From the NCBI GenBank assembly GCA_951812795.1, contig OX638325.1:2380277-2444276 (forward strand): a stretch of 64,000 nt of DNA, read 5' to 3'. This DNA comes from an uncultured Dehalococcoidia bacterium. GTDB taxonomy: Bacteria; Chloroflexota; Dehalococcoidia; Lucifugimonadales; Lucifugimonadaceae. The notes below the pieces were generated by a model. That model ran no database searches. It was not told the DNA's origin and saw only the letters and a program-made list of their open reading frames with translations. Of this stretch, positions 41,971 to 49,454 are shown piece by piece; within the stretch, counting starts at the first letter, position 1; each line of letters opens with the position of its first letter. A program made the position numbers and the translations under genes.

Positions 41971-42984
41971 TCAATGCGCAGCCTGATAATGCGCTGTCAA
42001 AAGGTCTTCGCCGAAGTCATGGGTGTAGTCGCGAAGAACCGAGTGGATGTGGTTCGCACCGTTCTGGGTGTTGTCGTACTCGATCACAAATCGATCGTGG
42101 CGGATGTTGTAGTAGTGACCTTGGAATCGTTCTAGTGGGCCTGCCCAGGCGAAGTGAACGCTGTCCCAACCCTCACGCTCGAGCTGCTTCCAGTAATTCA
42201 TCGCCATCTCGTCGGCCGCCCGGAAAACGTAGTGACGAATCAGTTTGACTACTGATTCGCGTTGCGCATCGTGTAGGTCGCCTATGGCAATGCCTTGCGG
42301 CGTCGTACCTGGATCGACGACTCGAACCGTCGTGGTCAAGATGTCTGCCGGTGCTACCGGGTCTACGATCGCAACCGACTTTTGGTCGTCAGTCATCCCA
42401 GTTACGAGCGAACGCGCCCAATCCTCTTCTTCCGCCAACGTCCTCATCCCTTTATGCTCGCCGTGCTTTACCTCAGCCGGATTGGAACCGAAAAACAGCG
42501 GGTGGATCGACACTTCATTGTTGCCCACTACCGTCGCAACGATGCCTATGTGGTGACCACCTACGCGCCAACCCCACGGTGCGTCGCTGCCCGGCTCACC
42601 GAACACGCTAAACCAGTACCGCTCCTCCAATCGATGCCAAGATGAAACGTTGTTCGTCATCGCTTCGTATTCGCCGAGGATAGTTTCGAGCCGAATAATC
42701 TGGCGGGCCATCTGGTATCCGCTCGCGCTGTACCCGGTCTCCATCATCTTGAACGCCAAATTGATTTGGTCTCCGCTCATCTCGGAGATAAGCAAACCAT
42801 TGCGGTCGACCGGCGTGTAATGCCACTCGTAACGCTCGGTACCAGCAAATGGAAAAGTCGCCTTGGCTAGTTCCGCCTTGCCGAGTGACGCCCCGAACGC
42901 TGACGCCGCGTCTGCCATTCGTTTGATAGTGTCCGGTGCCTTTGAAGGCACAACCGCCGCATGACCGTTTGAGTGATGTGACAT
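41971..42984 (-). CDS. DUF3500-family protein
   Basis: This 337-residue protein matches the DUF3500 pattern: FPFAGTERYEWHYTPVDRNGL, QMARQIIRLETILG, WFSVFGEPGSDAPWGWRVGG followed by HH, and the C-terminal RHDRFVIEYDNTQNGANHIHSV block with DFGEDLLTAHY at the end. Conserved histidines suggest metal binding, but I know no proven activity for the family. The ATG has GGAG nine bases upstream. It stands with catabolic genes around it, which fits an enzyme of organic-matter breakdown, though that is inference. Confidence 0.88.
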   Translation of the reverse strand: MSHHSNGHAAVVPSKAPDTIKRMADAASAFGASLGKAELAKATFPFAGTERYEWHYTPVDRNGLLISEMSGDQINLAFKMMETGYSASGYQMARQIIRLETILGEYEAMTNNVSSWHRLEERYWFSVFGEPGSDAPWGWRVGGHHIGIVATVVGNNEVSIHPLFFGSNPAEVKHGEHKGMRTLAEEEDWARSLVTGMTDDQKSVAIVDPVAPADILTTTVRVVDPGTTPQGIAIGDLHDAQRESVVKLIRHYVFRAADEMAMNYWKQLEREGWDSVHFAWAGPLERFQGHYYNIRHDRFVIEYDNTQNGANHIHSVLRDYTHDFGEDLLTAHYQAAH

Positions 42985-43286
42985 ATTAAGACGCTCCGTT
43001 CCCTACTTGCGTCAGTTCAATTCCGATTGAACGTGATGATACCGCATCCGCTCGCGGGGTATGCTCAGGACGGACCAGTGCCGGGTTTCCCCCGGTCCAC
43101 GGGGGAAATGTCCGAAGGACAAAGGGGGCAACACAGCGAGCCGGAAAACCCGAAAGGCCGGGAGCAGTGTATCAAAGCCCATCACGCAAATCAGCGGAGT
43201 CAGCGGTTCAGAAATGTAACCCCAAGTGCTAATCTTGCGCATGTAAAACTTCAACACCGCTTCCAGGACATGGAGGTCCGAATCAA
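42985..43286. other. Divergent intergenic region with repeat family B
   Basis: This gap between the leftward DUF3500 gene and the rightward isomerase gene holds repeat B copy 1 and otherwise no recognised gene. A TAATCT box near 43229 followed by a GGAGG ribosome binding site at 43272-43276 probably drives the isomerase. Confidence 0.5.
43083..43128. repeat. Dispersed repeat family B, copy 1
   Basis: GGGTTTCCCCC, a short variable loop and GGGGGAAATGTCC, then GAAGGACAAAGGGGG. The first part forms a small hairpin (TTTCCCCC/GGGGGAAA) and TGTCC/GGACA forms a second. It is matched almost exactly by the copy at 49395-49438. Confidence 0.85.
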
Positions 43287-44126
43287 ATGATCAAACTCAG
43301 CCTGCAATCGCTCTGCTACCGAGACACCTTCAACGCCGGTGAGATCGACCTGTTCGGGATGATCGACAAGGCGAAGGAATATCGTCTCGATGGTATCGAC
43401 ATCCACTTCGCACACTTCGCATCCACCGACCGCGACTATCTCGAAGAGGTGAGGATGGCGACTTTGAAGGCCGGCCTGCACATCTGCTACATTGGCGTTT
43501 CCAACAACTTCGGAATGGAGGGTGACGGCCAGCGAGCACAGATCGACAACATGAAGAAGTGGATCGATGTCGCTGCGACAATGGGGATCCAAATGGTTCG
43601 CTCCTTTGGCGGTTGGGTCCCGGAAGGCGAAACCGAGGAGAGCGTTTGGCCACGGATCGTATCTGCAACCAAAGAGGTGGCGGAGTACGGTGCGTCGAAA
43701 CGAGTGATGGTCGGGCTTCATAATCACAACCACGGATGCGCCCCAGCGACCGGCGATCAGGTTTTGAAGATCCTCGACGAAGTCAACAACCCGTACTACA
43801 CACACATCTTAGACACCGGGCAGTACCGCGGCTCGCCGGGCGCATCCTTAGGCGAACGTGGCGTTGAAGACCTGCAACACAACTTCTACGGCTCTATCGA
43901 AGCATCCGCCCCCAGAGCCGTCCACGTCCGAGCCAAGATCTACCGCATCGCATCCGGCACCGAAGCTTGGCTCGACTACGACCGCATCATGAAGATCATC
44001 AAATCCGTAGGCTTCAACGGCTGGATGTCAGTAGTCTTCGAAGGCCAAGACGAACTCGATGAGCCCACCGCAGTCCCCCTAGCCGCCAAATTCCTACGCC
44101 GCAAACTCAACGAATACGGACTGTGA
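43287..44126 (+). CDS. Sugar-phosphate isomerase/epimerase-like TIM barrel
   Basis: This 279-residue protein of the xylose-isomerase-like TIM-barrel family shows SLCYRDTFNAGEIDLFGMIDKAKE, a mid-barrel VRSFGGWVPEG, VMVGLHNHNHGC and THILDTGQYRG metal-region strands, and AVHVRAKIYRI near the end. The C-terminal YDRIMKIIKSVGFNGWMSVVF block is repeated as a fragment at 46861-47043. Members isomerise or epimerise sugars, inosose or hydroxypyruvate, and the substrate here is unknown. The ATG has GGAGG ten bases upstream. Confidence 0.87.
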   Translation: MIKLSLQSLCYRDTFNAGEIDLFGMIDKAKEYRLDGIDIHFAHFASTDRDYLEEVRMATLKAGLHICYIGVSNNFGMEGDGQRAQIDNMKKWIDVAATMGIQMVRSFGGWVPEGETEESVWPRIVSATKEVAEYGASKRVMVGLHNHNHGCAPATGDQVLKILDEVNNPYYTHILDTGQYRGSPGASLGERGVEDLQHNFYGSIEASAPRAVHVRAKIYRIASGTEAWLDYDRIMKIIKSVGFNGWMSVVFEGQDELDEPTAVPLAAKFLRRKLNEYGL

Positions 44127-44213
44127 ACGCGTAACGGACCGCTTCCCGCTCAGGTGATAGATTCTTGAGAGGGTAAAACTGGTGTCGAGTCAGGAATTAA
44201 CGGAGTTGAGGAA

Positions 44214-46853
44214 TTGACTAATCTGACGACGTGCAAGGATTTTCTGGTCGGGACCGCGGTTGCGATTTTGTCGTTAGGTTTTGCATCTGCTCTCATCACG
44301 TTGGGTTGCCAACCCCAAGAACCAGAAAGGATTGTTGAGACTGTAGTTGTAGAACGTGCGGTGGAGGTCGTCAAAGAGGTTGAAGTCGAGGTTCCGGTGG
44401 AGCGCGTCGTGGAGGTTGTCAAGGAAGTTGAAGTGGAGGTACCGGTGGAGCGCGTCGTTGAGGTTGTCAAGGAGGTTGAAGTGGAGGTTCCGGTAGAGCG
44501 CGTCGTGGAAGTGATCAAGGAGGTTGAAGTGGAAGTCGAGGTACCGGTGGAGGTAGTTAAGGAAGTCATCATCACTGTTCCAGCAGTGTCGACGACCGAG
44601 GTGGGAACTTCTCCCACATCTGCACCAATTGATCTAACGACGTCTGCGGATACTCCAGTTCCAGCCGCAACTCCACCGGTAATACCTACCGCGGCCCTAG
44701 AACCTACTATGCCCCCTGATGTACCTCCGACGCCCACACCGGCGCCGCTCACAGAGATCAGTTTCGCCGGCGTGACAACATCGACGAATTCGCCTAGCCA
44801 AGTCCAAGTGGTGTTCGCGTTGCGGGATCAAAATGGTCACGCAGTGGTTGTGCCGGCAGAGCGTGTGGAGGAGGGAATACGCGTTTACGAAGATGGACCA
44901 GGCACCGACGGGTGGGATGAGATCGACTACTCAGAGACAAGTTTTTTCGTACACAGTGCCGAGAACATAGACTTGGAGGTCGTCTTCGTTCTCGATTTCA
45001 CGAACAGCATGTACGAAGCGCGGCTTCCTGACGGACGCACTGGCATAGATGCGATGTTGGAGGCATTTGATGCCGCCCTCGCAGTGCTTCCGAGTGCTCA
45101 CCGCATAGGAGTTGTTGAGTTTCATGATCGCAATGTTCCGCCTAGTGTTCTTGCGTCTCTGACGACAGATCGGGCGGCGTTGCGCGCAAGCGTCTTTCGA
45201 TTCGCAGCGAGTGGTTTCGACCACGGATCATCCCGCGTTTGGGACGGTGTGCAGCAGGGAATGCGGCTGTTTTCAAGCCTTGACGCCAATTCCCGCGCCG
45301 TACGTGCTTTAGTTTTTCTCTCGGACGGTCGAGACACGAGCAGCTTCATTCAACGTGATTCTTTGAGCGCGATAGCCAGAGAGCTACACGCCCAACTTTA
45401 CGCGTTGGGCATCGGCGATGTTTACCAGTCCGATTTGCTACGTGACGTGGTCGAAGGAACTGGTGGTGCTTACTATGAAGCGGCTGACGTGTCGCTTTTG
45501 CAGGCACAGCTTCAACAGTTGGTGAACGACCTTCGCGGTCAATATCAGCTGAGCTACATCACCTTGCGCCGGACAGGCAGTTACAGAGTCGGTATCACCT
45601 TCAATCGCAATGGCTTGTCCGCGGATGCTGTTGTAGGACCGTTCGACGTGGCGTCGTTTTTCGGTCCTGACAATGAGGGCATAGTTTCGTACGATCCCCC
45701 ATCGCTGGACCGTGACTCTGGGACCGCTACGGTGTTCGTACGTGCGCTTCATATGCCACGTAACATCAATCGGATACGCTTCAATCCGGGAACGGTGAAG
45801 CCGGTACAGGTAAATTTGGTGCCGGAAACAGATGGGGGACTCTTGGAAGGGTGGACACTGGACGGTCCAGACGGTTCCGGGTACTACGAAGTCTCGTCTC
45901 CCTCGCCGATCGAGTTCGGTGATTTGGGTCTGCTCTTCAAGCTCACCTATTCAGAGATCTCGGAACGTCGCTTGTGGTCGGAATGGGCGTTCGACAATAC
46001 CATCTACGAAGGCGGCAAGCGCCTAGTCGCGGATATTGGCACAATAAACATCGGTGAACCGTTCTTGATCGCGTTCCATTCTGATCGCGACGGGGATGAT
46101 GAGATCTACGTGATGAACGCGGACGGCACGGGGGTCGTGCAGCTGACCAGCAACTCAGCCGGTGATTGGTTCCCTGCGTGGTCGCCGGACGGCGGCCGGA
46201 TCGCGTTCCATTCTACTCGGGACGGGGATGATGAGATCTACGTGATGAACGCGGACGGCACGGGGGTCGTGCAGCTGACCAGCAACTCAGCCGGTGATCG
46301 GTCCCCTGCGTGGTCGCCGGACGGCGGCCGCATCGCGTTCGCTTCTGATCGCGACGGGGATAGGGAGATCTACGTGATGAACGCGGACGGCACGGGGGTC
46401 GTGCAGCTGACCAGCAACTCAGCCTCGGATGACGATGCTAGATGGTCGCCCGACGGAGGTCGGATCGCGTTCGCTTCTGATCGCGACGGGGATAGGGAGA
46501 TCTACGTGATGAACGCGGATGGAACCGGAGCAGTCCAGCTGACCCACAACTCAGCCTCTGATGGCATTCCTAACTGGTCGCCGGACAGTAGCCGATTCAC
46601 TTTTAATTCTTACCGGGTCGGAAACGATGGCGAGATTTATGTAATGAACGCGGACGGCACAGGGGCCGTCCCACTGACAGACAACCGCAACTACGACGGA
46701 GGATCAATTTGGTCGCCGGACGGCGGCCGCATCGCGTTCGCTTCTGATCGCGACGGGGATAGGGAGATCTACGTGATGAACGCGGACGGCACGGGGGTCG
46801 TGCAGCTGACCAGCAACTCAGCCCGGGATGAATTCCCTAATTGGTCGCCGTAA
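44214..46853 (+). CDS. Lipoprotein with Val/Glu stalk, von Willebrand A domain and six-blade TolB-type propeller
   Basis: This 879-residue surface protein has a signal ending ITLGC, giving a lipid-anchored Cys32. Residues ~49-117 are a stalk of near-identical 16-residue Val/Glu/Lys repeats, then a Pro/Thr linker to about 175. A von Willebrand A domain (about 255-450) follows, with a metal-site-like DFTNS, VVEFHDRN and LVFLSDGRDTS. A beta domain (about 480-610) resembles an Ig/cohesin fold. Residues 619-879 are six 44-residue PD40/TolB blades with DRDGDDEIYVMNADGTG and WSPDGGR. The gene ends right after the last WSP. The role is probably binding or adhesion at the cell surface. No partner gene is evident. 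Confidence 0.85.
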   Translation: MTNLTTCKDFLVGTAVAILSLGFASALITLGCQPQEPERIVETVVVERAVEVVKEVEVEVPVERVVEVVKEVEVEVPVERVVEVVKEVEVEVPVERVVEVIKEVEVEVEVPVEVVKEVIITVPAVSTTEVGTSPTSAPIDLTTSADTPVPAATPPVIPTAALEPTMPPDVPPTPTPAPLTEISFAGVTTSTNSPSQVQVVFALRDQNGHAVVVPAERVEEGIRVYEDGPGTDGWDEIDYSETSFFVHSAENIDLEVVFVLDFTNSMYEARLPDGRTGIDAMLEAFDAALAVLPSAHRIGVVEFHDRNVPPSVLASLTTDRAALRASVFRFAASGFDHGSSRVWDGVQQGMRLFSSLDANSRAVRALVFLSDGRDTSSFIQRDSLSAIARELHAQLYALGIGDVYQSDLLRDVVEGTGGAYYEAADVSLLQAQLQQLVNDLRGQYQLSYITLRRTGSYRVGITFNRNGLSADAVVGPFDVASFFGPDNEGIVSYDPPSLDRDSGTATVFVRALHMPRNINRIRFNPGTVKPVQVNLVPETDGGLLEGWTLDGPDGSGYYEVSSPSPIEFGDLGLLFKLTYSEISERRLWSEWAFDNTIYEGGKRLVADIGTINIGEPFLIAFHSDRDGDDEIYVMNADGTGVVQLTSNSAGDWFPAWSPDGGRIAFHSTRDGDDEIYVMNADGTGVVQLTSNSAGDRSPAWSPDGGRIAFASDRDGDREIYVMNADGTGVVQLTSNSASDDDARWSPDGGRIAFASDRDGDREIYVMNADGTGAVQLTHNSASDGIPNWSPDSSRFTFNSYRVGNDGEIYVMNADGTGAVPLTDNRNYDGGSIWSPDGGRIAFASDRDGDREIYVMNADGTGVVQLTSNSARDEFPNWSP
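44358..44564 (+). repeat. Tandem 48-base repeats encoding the Val/Glu stalk
   Basis: About four units of 16 codons encode VERVVEVVKEVEVEVP. The DNA copies differ at only a few positions, including silent ones, so length variation between strains is likely. Confidence 0.88.
46068..46850 (+). repeat. Six 132-base tandem repeats encoding propeller blades
   Basis: Unit starts lie at 46068, 46200, 46332, 46464, 46596 and 46731. The fifth unit is 135 bases. Copies 1, 2, 3 and 6 share an identical ~60-base core, and copies 3 and 6 are identical over about 90 bases, which points to recent duplication or gene conversion. Confidence 0.92.
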
Positions 46854-46860
46854 GGAAGCT

Positions 46861-47043
46861 CGCATCGCTTCGTGTACGGAGGCCTGGCTCGACTACGACC
46901 GCATCATGGAAATCATCAAATCTGTAGGCTTCAACGGCTGGATGTCAGTAGTCTTCGAAGGCCAAGACGAGTTGGATGAGCCGACAGCGGTGCCGTTGGC
47001 AGCCGAATTTCTGCGCAGCAAACTCAACGAATACGGACTGTAA
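46861..47043 (+). pseudogene. 3' fragment of a second isomerase-like gene
   Basis: The last ~58 codons of a TIM-barrel isomerase, from TEAWLDYDRIMEIIKSVGFN to KLNEYGL and a TAA stop, repeat the end of the gene at 43287-44126. A central run of nearly 50 bases is identical. Other differences are mostly silent (for example GACGAACTCGAT against GACGAGTTGGAT), so the parent gene diverged under selection before truncation. Its first ~220 codons are missing and the propeller gene ends eight bases before it. Confidence 0.88.
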
Positions 47044-47053
47044 TCAATACCGA

Positions 47054-47314
47054 CTAATCCAAAGGTTTGATCTTGCCAGGGTTTCGCAGATTGCTTGCAA
47101 GATCCCAGGCTCTGCTCAATTCAGTCTGGCGTAACGTAGCCCATTCAAGAACCATTCGTTCAACTCGGCGAGGTAAGATTCCTTCGGAAATTCTCAGAGA
47201 AACGATGTCGATCGAAGCGTTGTAATCGCCGTACACCACATGAAAATGCGGGGGCGGATGTTCACGGAAAAACATCATTATCACGATGCCGTGAAACCGA
47301 CACAGTTCAGACAT
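47054..47314 (-). CDS. DUF4160-family small protein
   Basis: This 86-residue protein with the DUF4160 pattern shows GIVIMMFFREHPPPHFHVVYGDYNASIDI, then a helical end with RVERMVLEWATLRQTELSRAWD. Conserved His and Arg residues give a toxin-like look, but no activity is established to my knowledge. It overlaps the DUF2442 gene by eight bases, the usual pairing for this family, which is often suspected to be a toxin-antitoxin-like module. Confidence 0.85.
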   Translation of the reverse strand: MSELCRFHGIVIMMFFREHPPPHFHVVYGDYNASIDIVSLRISEGILPRRVERMVLEWATLRQTELSRAWDLASNLRNPGKIKPLD

Positions 47315-47603
47315 TTACACTTTGCGGACGTGAGAGTTTTCTGAACTCGTCCCAAGACGTCCCAGTCAACTCCATGTACAGCGCATCGGCACACAGTTCA
47401 AGCTCTTCATCCCAAGCAATCGACCAGTGATCCGAGACATGGACGCCTTCGAAAAACGCGCGGTCATTCCACGCGGCAAACACCCCTCTACCAGCGACAT
47501 CGGATAAGTCAATCTCACCCTTTTCCCCATCTCGAAATTCGATCCAGATGCGGAATCCTTCACGAGGTTCCACCGCAACCGGTTGAGTAAGATCGTTGCT
47601 CAT
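47307..47603 (-). CDS. DUF2442-family small protein
   Basis: This 98-residue protein matches DUF2442: VAVEPREGFRIWIEFRDGEKGEIDLSDVAGRGVFAAW, followed by FEGVHVSDHWSIAWDEELELCADALYMELTG. It is the upstream partner of the DUF4160 gene, overlapping by eight bases. The function of the pair is not known. A regulatory or antitoxin role is inferred only from the size and coupling. Confidence 0.87.
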   Translation of the reverse strand: MSNDLTQPVAVEPREGFRIWIEFRDGEKGEIDLSDVAGRGVFAAWNDRAFFEGVHVSDHWSIAWDEELELCADALYMELTGTSWDEFRKLSRPQSVNV

Positions 47604-47660
47604 AGCCCCATCTTACTCCAAAGTGCGAAACACTCCAATCTACCCCGCCACGCTCTCAAC

Positions 47661-48077
47661 CTACCGAACATCCCCCGGTTCCGATCCATCTGCGAGTACA
47701 AACCCCTCATCCAACCATCCCGTCACACCACCAATCATCTCCTTCACTGGTCTACCCAACCTCGCCAACCTCACAGCCGCCTTGTTCGCCCCGTTGCAAT
47801 GTGGACCAGCGCAGTAAACGACGAACAACGTACTCTCATCCCAAGCAGTCAAGTTTCTCTCGACAATTCGGGCATGTGGCAAGGTGATCGCACCCGGTAT
47901 ATGACCAGCTTCATATAGTTCTGGACTCCTCACATCCAGCAAAACAAAATCCGCAACTTTGCGCTCCAATGCGTCTTGGACATCCCAGCAATCGGTTTCA
48001 AACGTCAGTCGACGCTCAAAATGAGCCAGTGCATCCTCGGATGAAGCCGCTGGCACGGCTGTAACGTTGTTCGACAT
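47661..48077 (-). CDS. Rhodanese-domain protein
   Basis: This protein of about 138 residues has one rhodanese domain: VADFVLLDVRSPELYEAGHIPGAITLPH, the active loop YCAGPHCNGANKAA with its Cys nucleophile, and MIGGVTGWLDEGF at the end. It moves sulfane sulfur or senses thiol redox state. I chose the ATG at 48077 because GGAAGGA lies nine bases upstream; an in-frame start at 48113 adds 12 residues. It is divergent from the broken thiol-redox gene to the right. Confidence 0.88.
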   Translation of the reverse strand: MSNNVTAVPAASSEDALAHFERRLTFETDCWDVQDALERKVADFVLLDVRSPELYEAGHIPGAITLPHARIVERNLTAWDESTLFVVYCAGPHCNGANKAAVRLARLGRPVKEMIGGVTGWLDEGFVLADGSEPGDVR

Positions 48078-48163
48078 CGTGCAAATCCTTCCGCCATTTG
48101 AGGGACCAAACATCCGTCTGCTTCAAAGTGCAGATTTTAAAATCACCGAGATCAATCACCGCC

Positions 48164-48483
48164 ATGAGCATCACTCTTCACTACAACGCCACATGCGGCG
48201 ATTGCGCTCGAAAGGCTCAACAGACGGCCAAACTCGACTGGTTGAATCGCGTTCGAATCTCCATCGAAGATTCCCCCATCGGTGAGGTCCCTCGCGGCGA
48301 GATCGTAGTTGTCGAAAATGCTACTCAGAAGGTCTACACAGGCGTATACGCGACGAGGATTATACCCGCCTACTTCCTATACGGGGATTGGTGCTCTTCA
48401 TCCCACCGATACGAAACATCGCCGACAAAGGCAAGCAAGGATGCAACGGTGATGCATGTGAAATCCCAGAATCATCTGGCTAG
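48164..48483 (+). pseudogene. Thiol-redox DUF393/DCC-like protein, frameshifted
   Basis: The frame starts SITLHYNATCGDCARKAQQT with a CxxC-like pair and continues TAKLDWLNRVRISIEDSP, EVPRGEIVVVEN and YATRIIPAYFLYG. At about 48383-48388 (GGGG run) the frame changes. The next frame continues naturally GLVLFIPPIRNIADKGKQGC and then NGDACEIPESSG to a TAG at 48483. A single lost base, or two gained, at the G-run restores one protein of about 106 residues. It is either a true pseudogene or a sequencing or assembly error. The frame that runs past 48483 is antisense to the hydratase gene and not real. Confidence 0.7.
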
Positions 48484-48495
48484 ACGGAGTTGGCG

Positions 48496-49284
48496 CTACT
48501 CGCCTCGGAATTCAGGTCGTCGCTTCTCCTTAAACGCCGCGACGCCTTCGCGAAAATCCGCGGAATCAAAGACTCGGAACTGCAAGTTGAAGTCATCATC
48601 ACTCAACTTCTTAGTGTCCGGATCCATCGACAATTGACGAATCATGATCTTGTGATCCCGCGCGGCTAGGGGAGCACCACTCGCGATCTGAGACGTTAGT
48701 TTTTCGACTTCAGCGTCGAAATCCTCATCTCCGACCACCGCGGTGACCAAACCGAATCTCACCGCATCATCAATGTCGATGATGCGACCCGAGAGCAAGA
48801 GATACTTAACCGCCGGGACCCCAGCGACCGCTATCATCCGACGCAGTTCGTCCCAACCCGCAGTCAATCCGAGTCGAGCCACCGGAACCCCGAATTTAGA
48901 CCCCGGGGTCGCGATCCGAATATCCGTCGCCGCTGCCAGTTCCAAGCCACCACCCACACAGAATCCTTGGATCGCCGAGACGGTTGGGCAACGCAGGTTC
49001 TCGATTCGATCCAATGCCGATTCAAATGCCTTGGCGTAACGCGCCGCTGACGCCGAGTCGTACCGATGCTCATCAAAATCTTTGATGTCCGCACCCGCCG
49101 AAAATGCTTCGCCACCCGCGCCCCTAAACACTACACAGCGGATCGAAGAGTCATCATCGAGCGATTCCATGATCCGAACAAGCGATCGCCACATCTCGTA
49201 TGAGATCGCGTTTCGTTGGCGCGGTCGATTGAAAGTGACCGTAGCTACGGAATTTGAGTGGTCTACGAGAATATGTTCGTTCAT
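48496..49284 (-). CDS. Enoyl-CoA hydratase/isomerase-family protein with altered active site
   Basis: This 262-residue crotonase-fold protein shows VATVTFNRPRQRNAIS, AFSAGADIKDFDEHR (oxyanion loop) and FCVGGGLELAAATDIRIA, where the first catalytic Glu of hydratases is kept. The next block reads KFGVPVARLGLTAGWDELRRM. The Glu normally following Pro is Val, and the usual GGT is replaced by GWD. Other crotonase-fold enzymes with such changes act as isomerases, hydrolases or decarboxylases, so the reaction here is open. It stands alone, downstream of a binding-protein gene with a hairpin between. Confidence 0.85.
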   Translation of the reverse strand: MNEHILVDHSNSVATVTFNRPRQRNAISYEMWRSLVRIMESLDDDSSIRCVVFRGAGGEAFSAGADIKDFDEHRYDSASAARYAKAFESALDRIENLRCPTVSAIQGFCVGGGLELAAATDIRIATPGSKFGVPVARLGLTAGWDELRRMIAVAGVPAVKYLLLSGRIIDIDDAVRFGLVTAVVGDEDFDAEVEKLTSQIASGAPLAARDHKIMIRQLSMDPDTKKLSDDDFNLQFRVFDSADFREGVAAFKEKRRPEFRGE

Positions 49285-49320
49285 TGTGTTGGATCGGGCG
49301 AAGTGTTCAAAACGCGAATC

Positions 49321-49350
49321 GAGGGCGCTATCTGAAAAGATAACGCCCTC
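49321..49350. terminator. Hairpin between binding-protein gene and crotonase gene
   Basis: GAGGGCGCTATCT, a GAAA tetraloop and AGATAACGCCCTC form a 13-bp stem with one mismatch. It lies after the leftward binding-protein gene ends at 49455. A weak T-rich tail (GATTCGCGTTTTG on the minus strand) makes it a likely terminator of that gene. Confidence 0.65.
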
Positions 49351-49360
49351 GATCAGTTCC

Positions 49361-49390
49361 CGTCATTCCGGCGAAAACCGGAATCCATCC
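49361..49390. repeat. Dispersed repeat family A, copy 2 (partial)
   Basis: CGTCATTCCGGCGAAAACCG followed by GAATCCATCC keeps the first ~20 bases and the end of family A but lacks the middle part. Confidence 0.75.
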
Positions 49391-49394
49391 CCTA

Positions 49395-49438
49395 GGGTTC
49401 CCCCACTCGTGGGGGAAATGTCCGAAGGACAAAGGGGG
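49395..49438. repeat. Dispersed repeat family B, copy 2
   Basis: GGGTTCCCCCACTCGTGGGGG, then AAATGTCCGAAGGACAAAGGGGG. It matches copy 1 at 43083-43128 apart from the loop and one T. Here families A and B lie side by side. Confidence 0.85.
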
Positions 49439-49454
49439 TACGCTATCAAACCGC

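Noticed and set aside
44150-44752. Leftward Ser/Thr-rich open frame of 200 codons
   Set aside because: It is the mirror of the Val/Glu stalk repeats of the VWA-propeller gene; the repeated codons read as Thr-Ser on the other strand.
46068-46850. Direct repeats as a CRISPR-like array
   Set aside because: The 132-base units are coding, contiguous and in frame with a propeller protein; there are no spacers.
48484-48637. Extension of the thiol-redox frame past 48483
   Set aside because: It follows the frameshift and lies antisense to the crotonase gene, with low-complexity Ser/Arg content.
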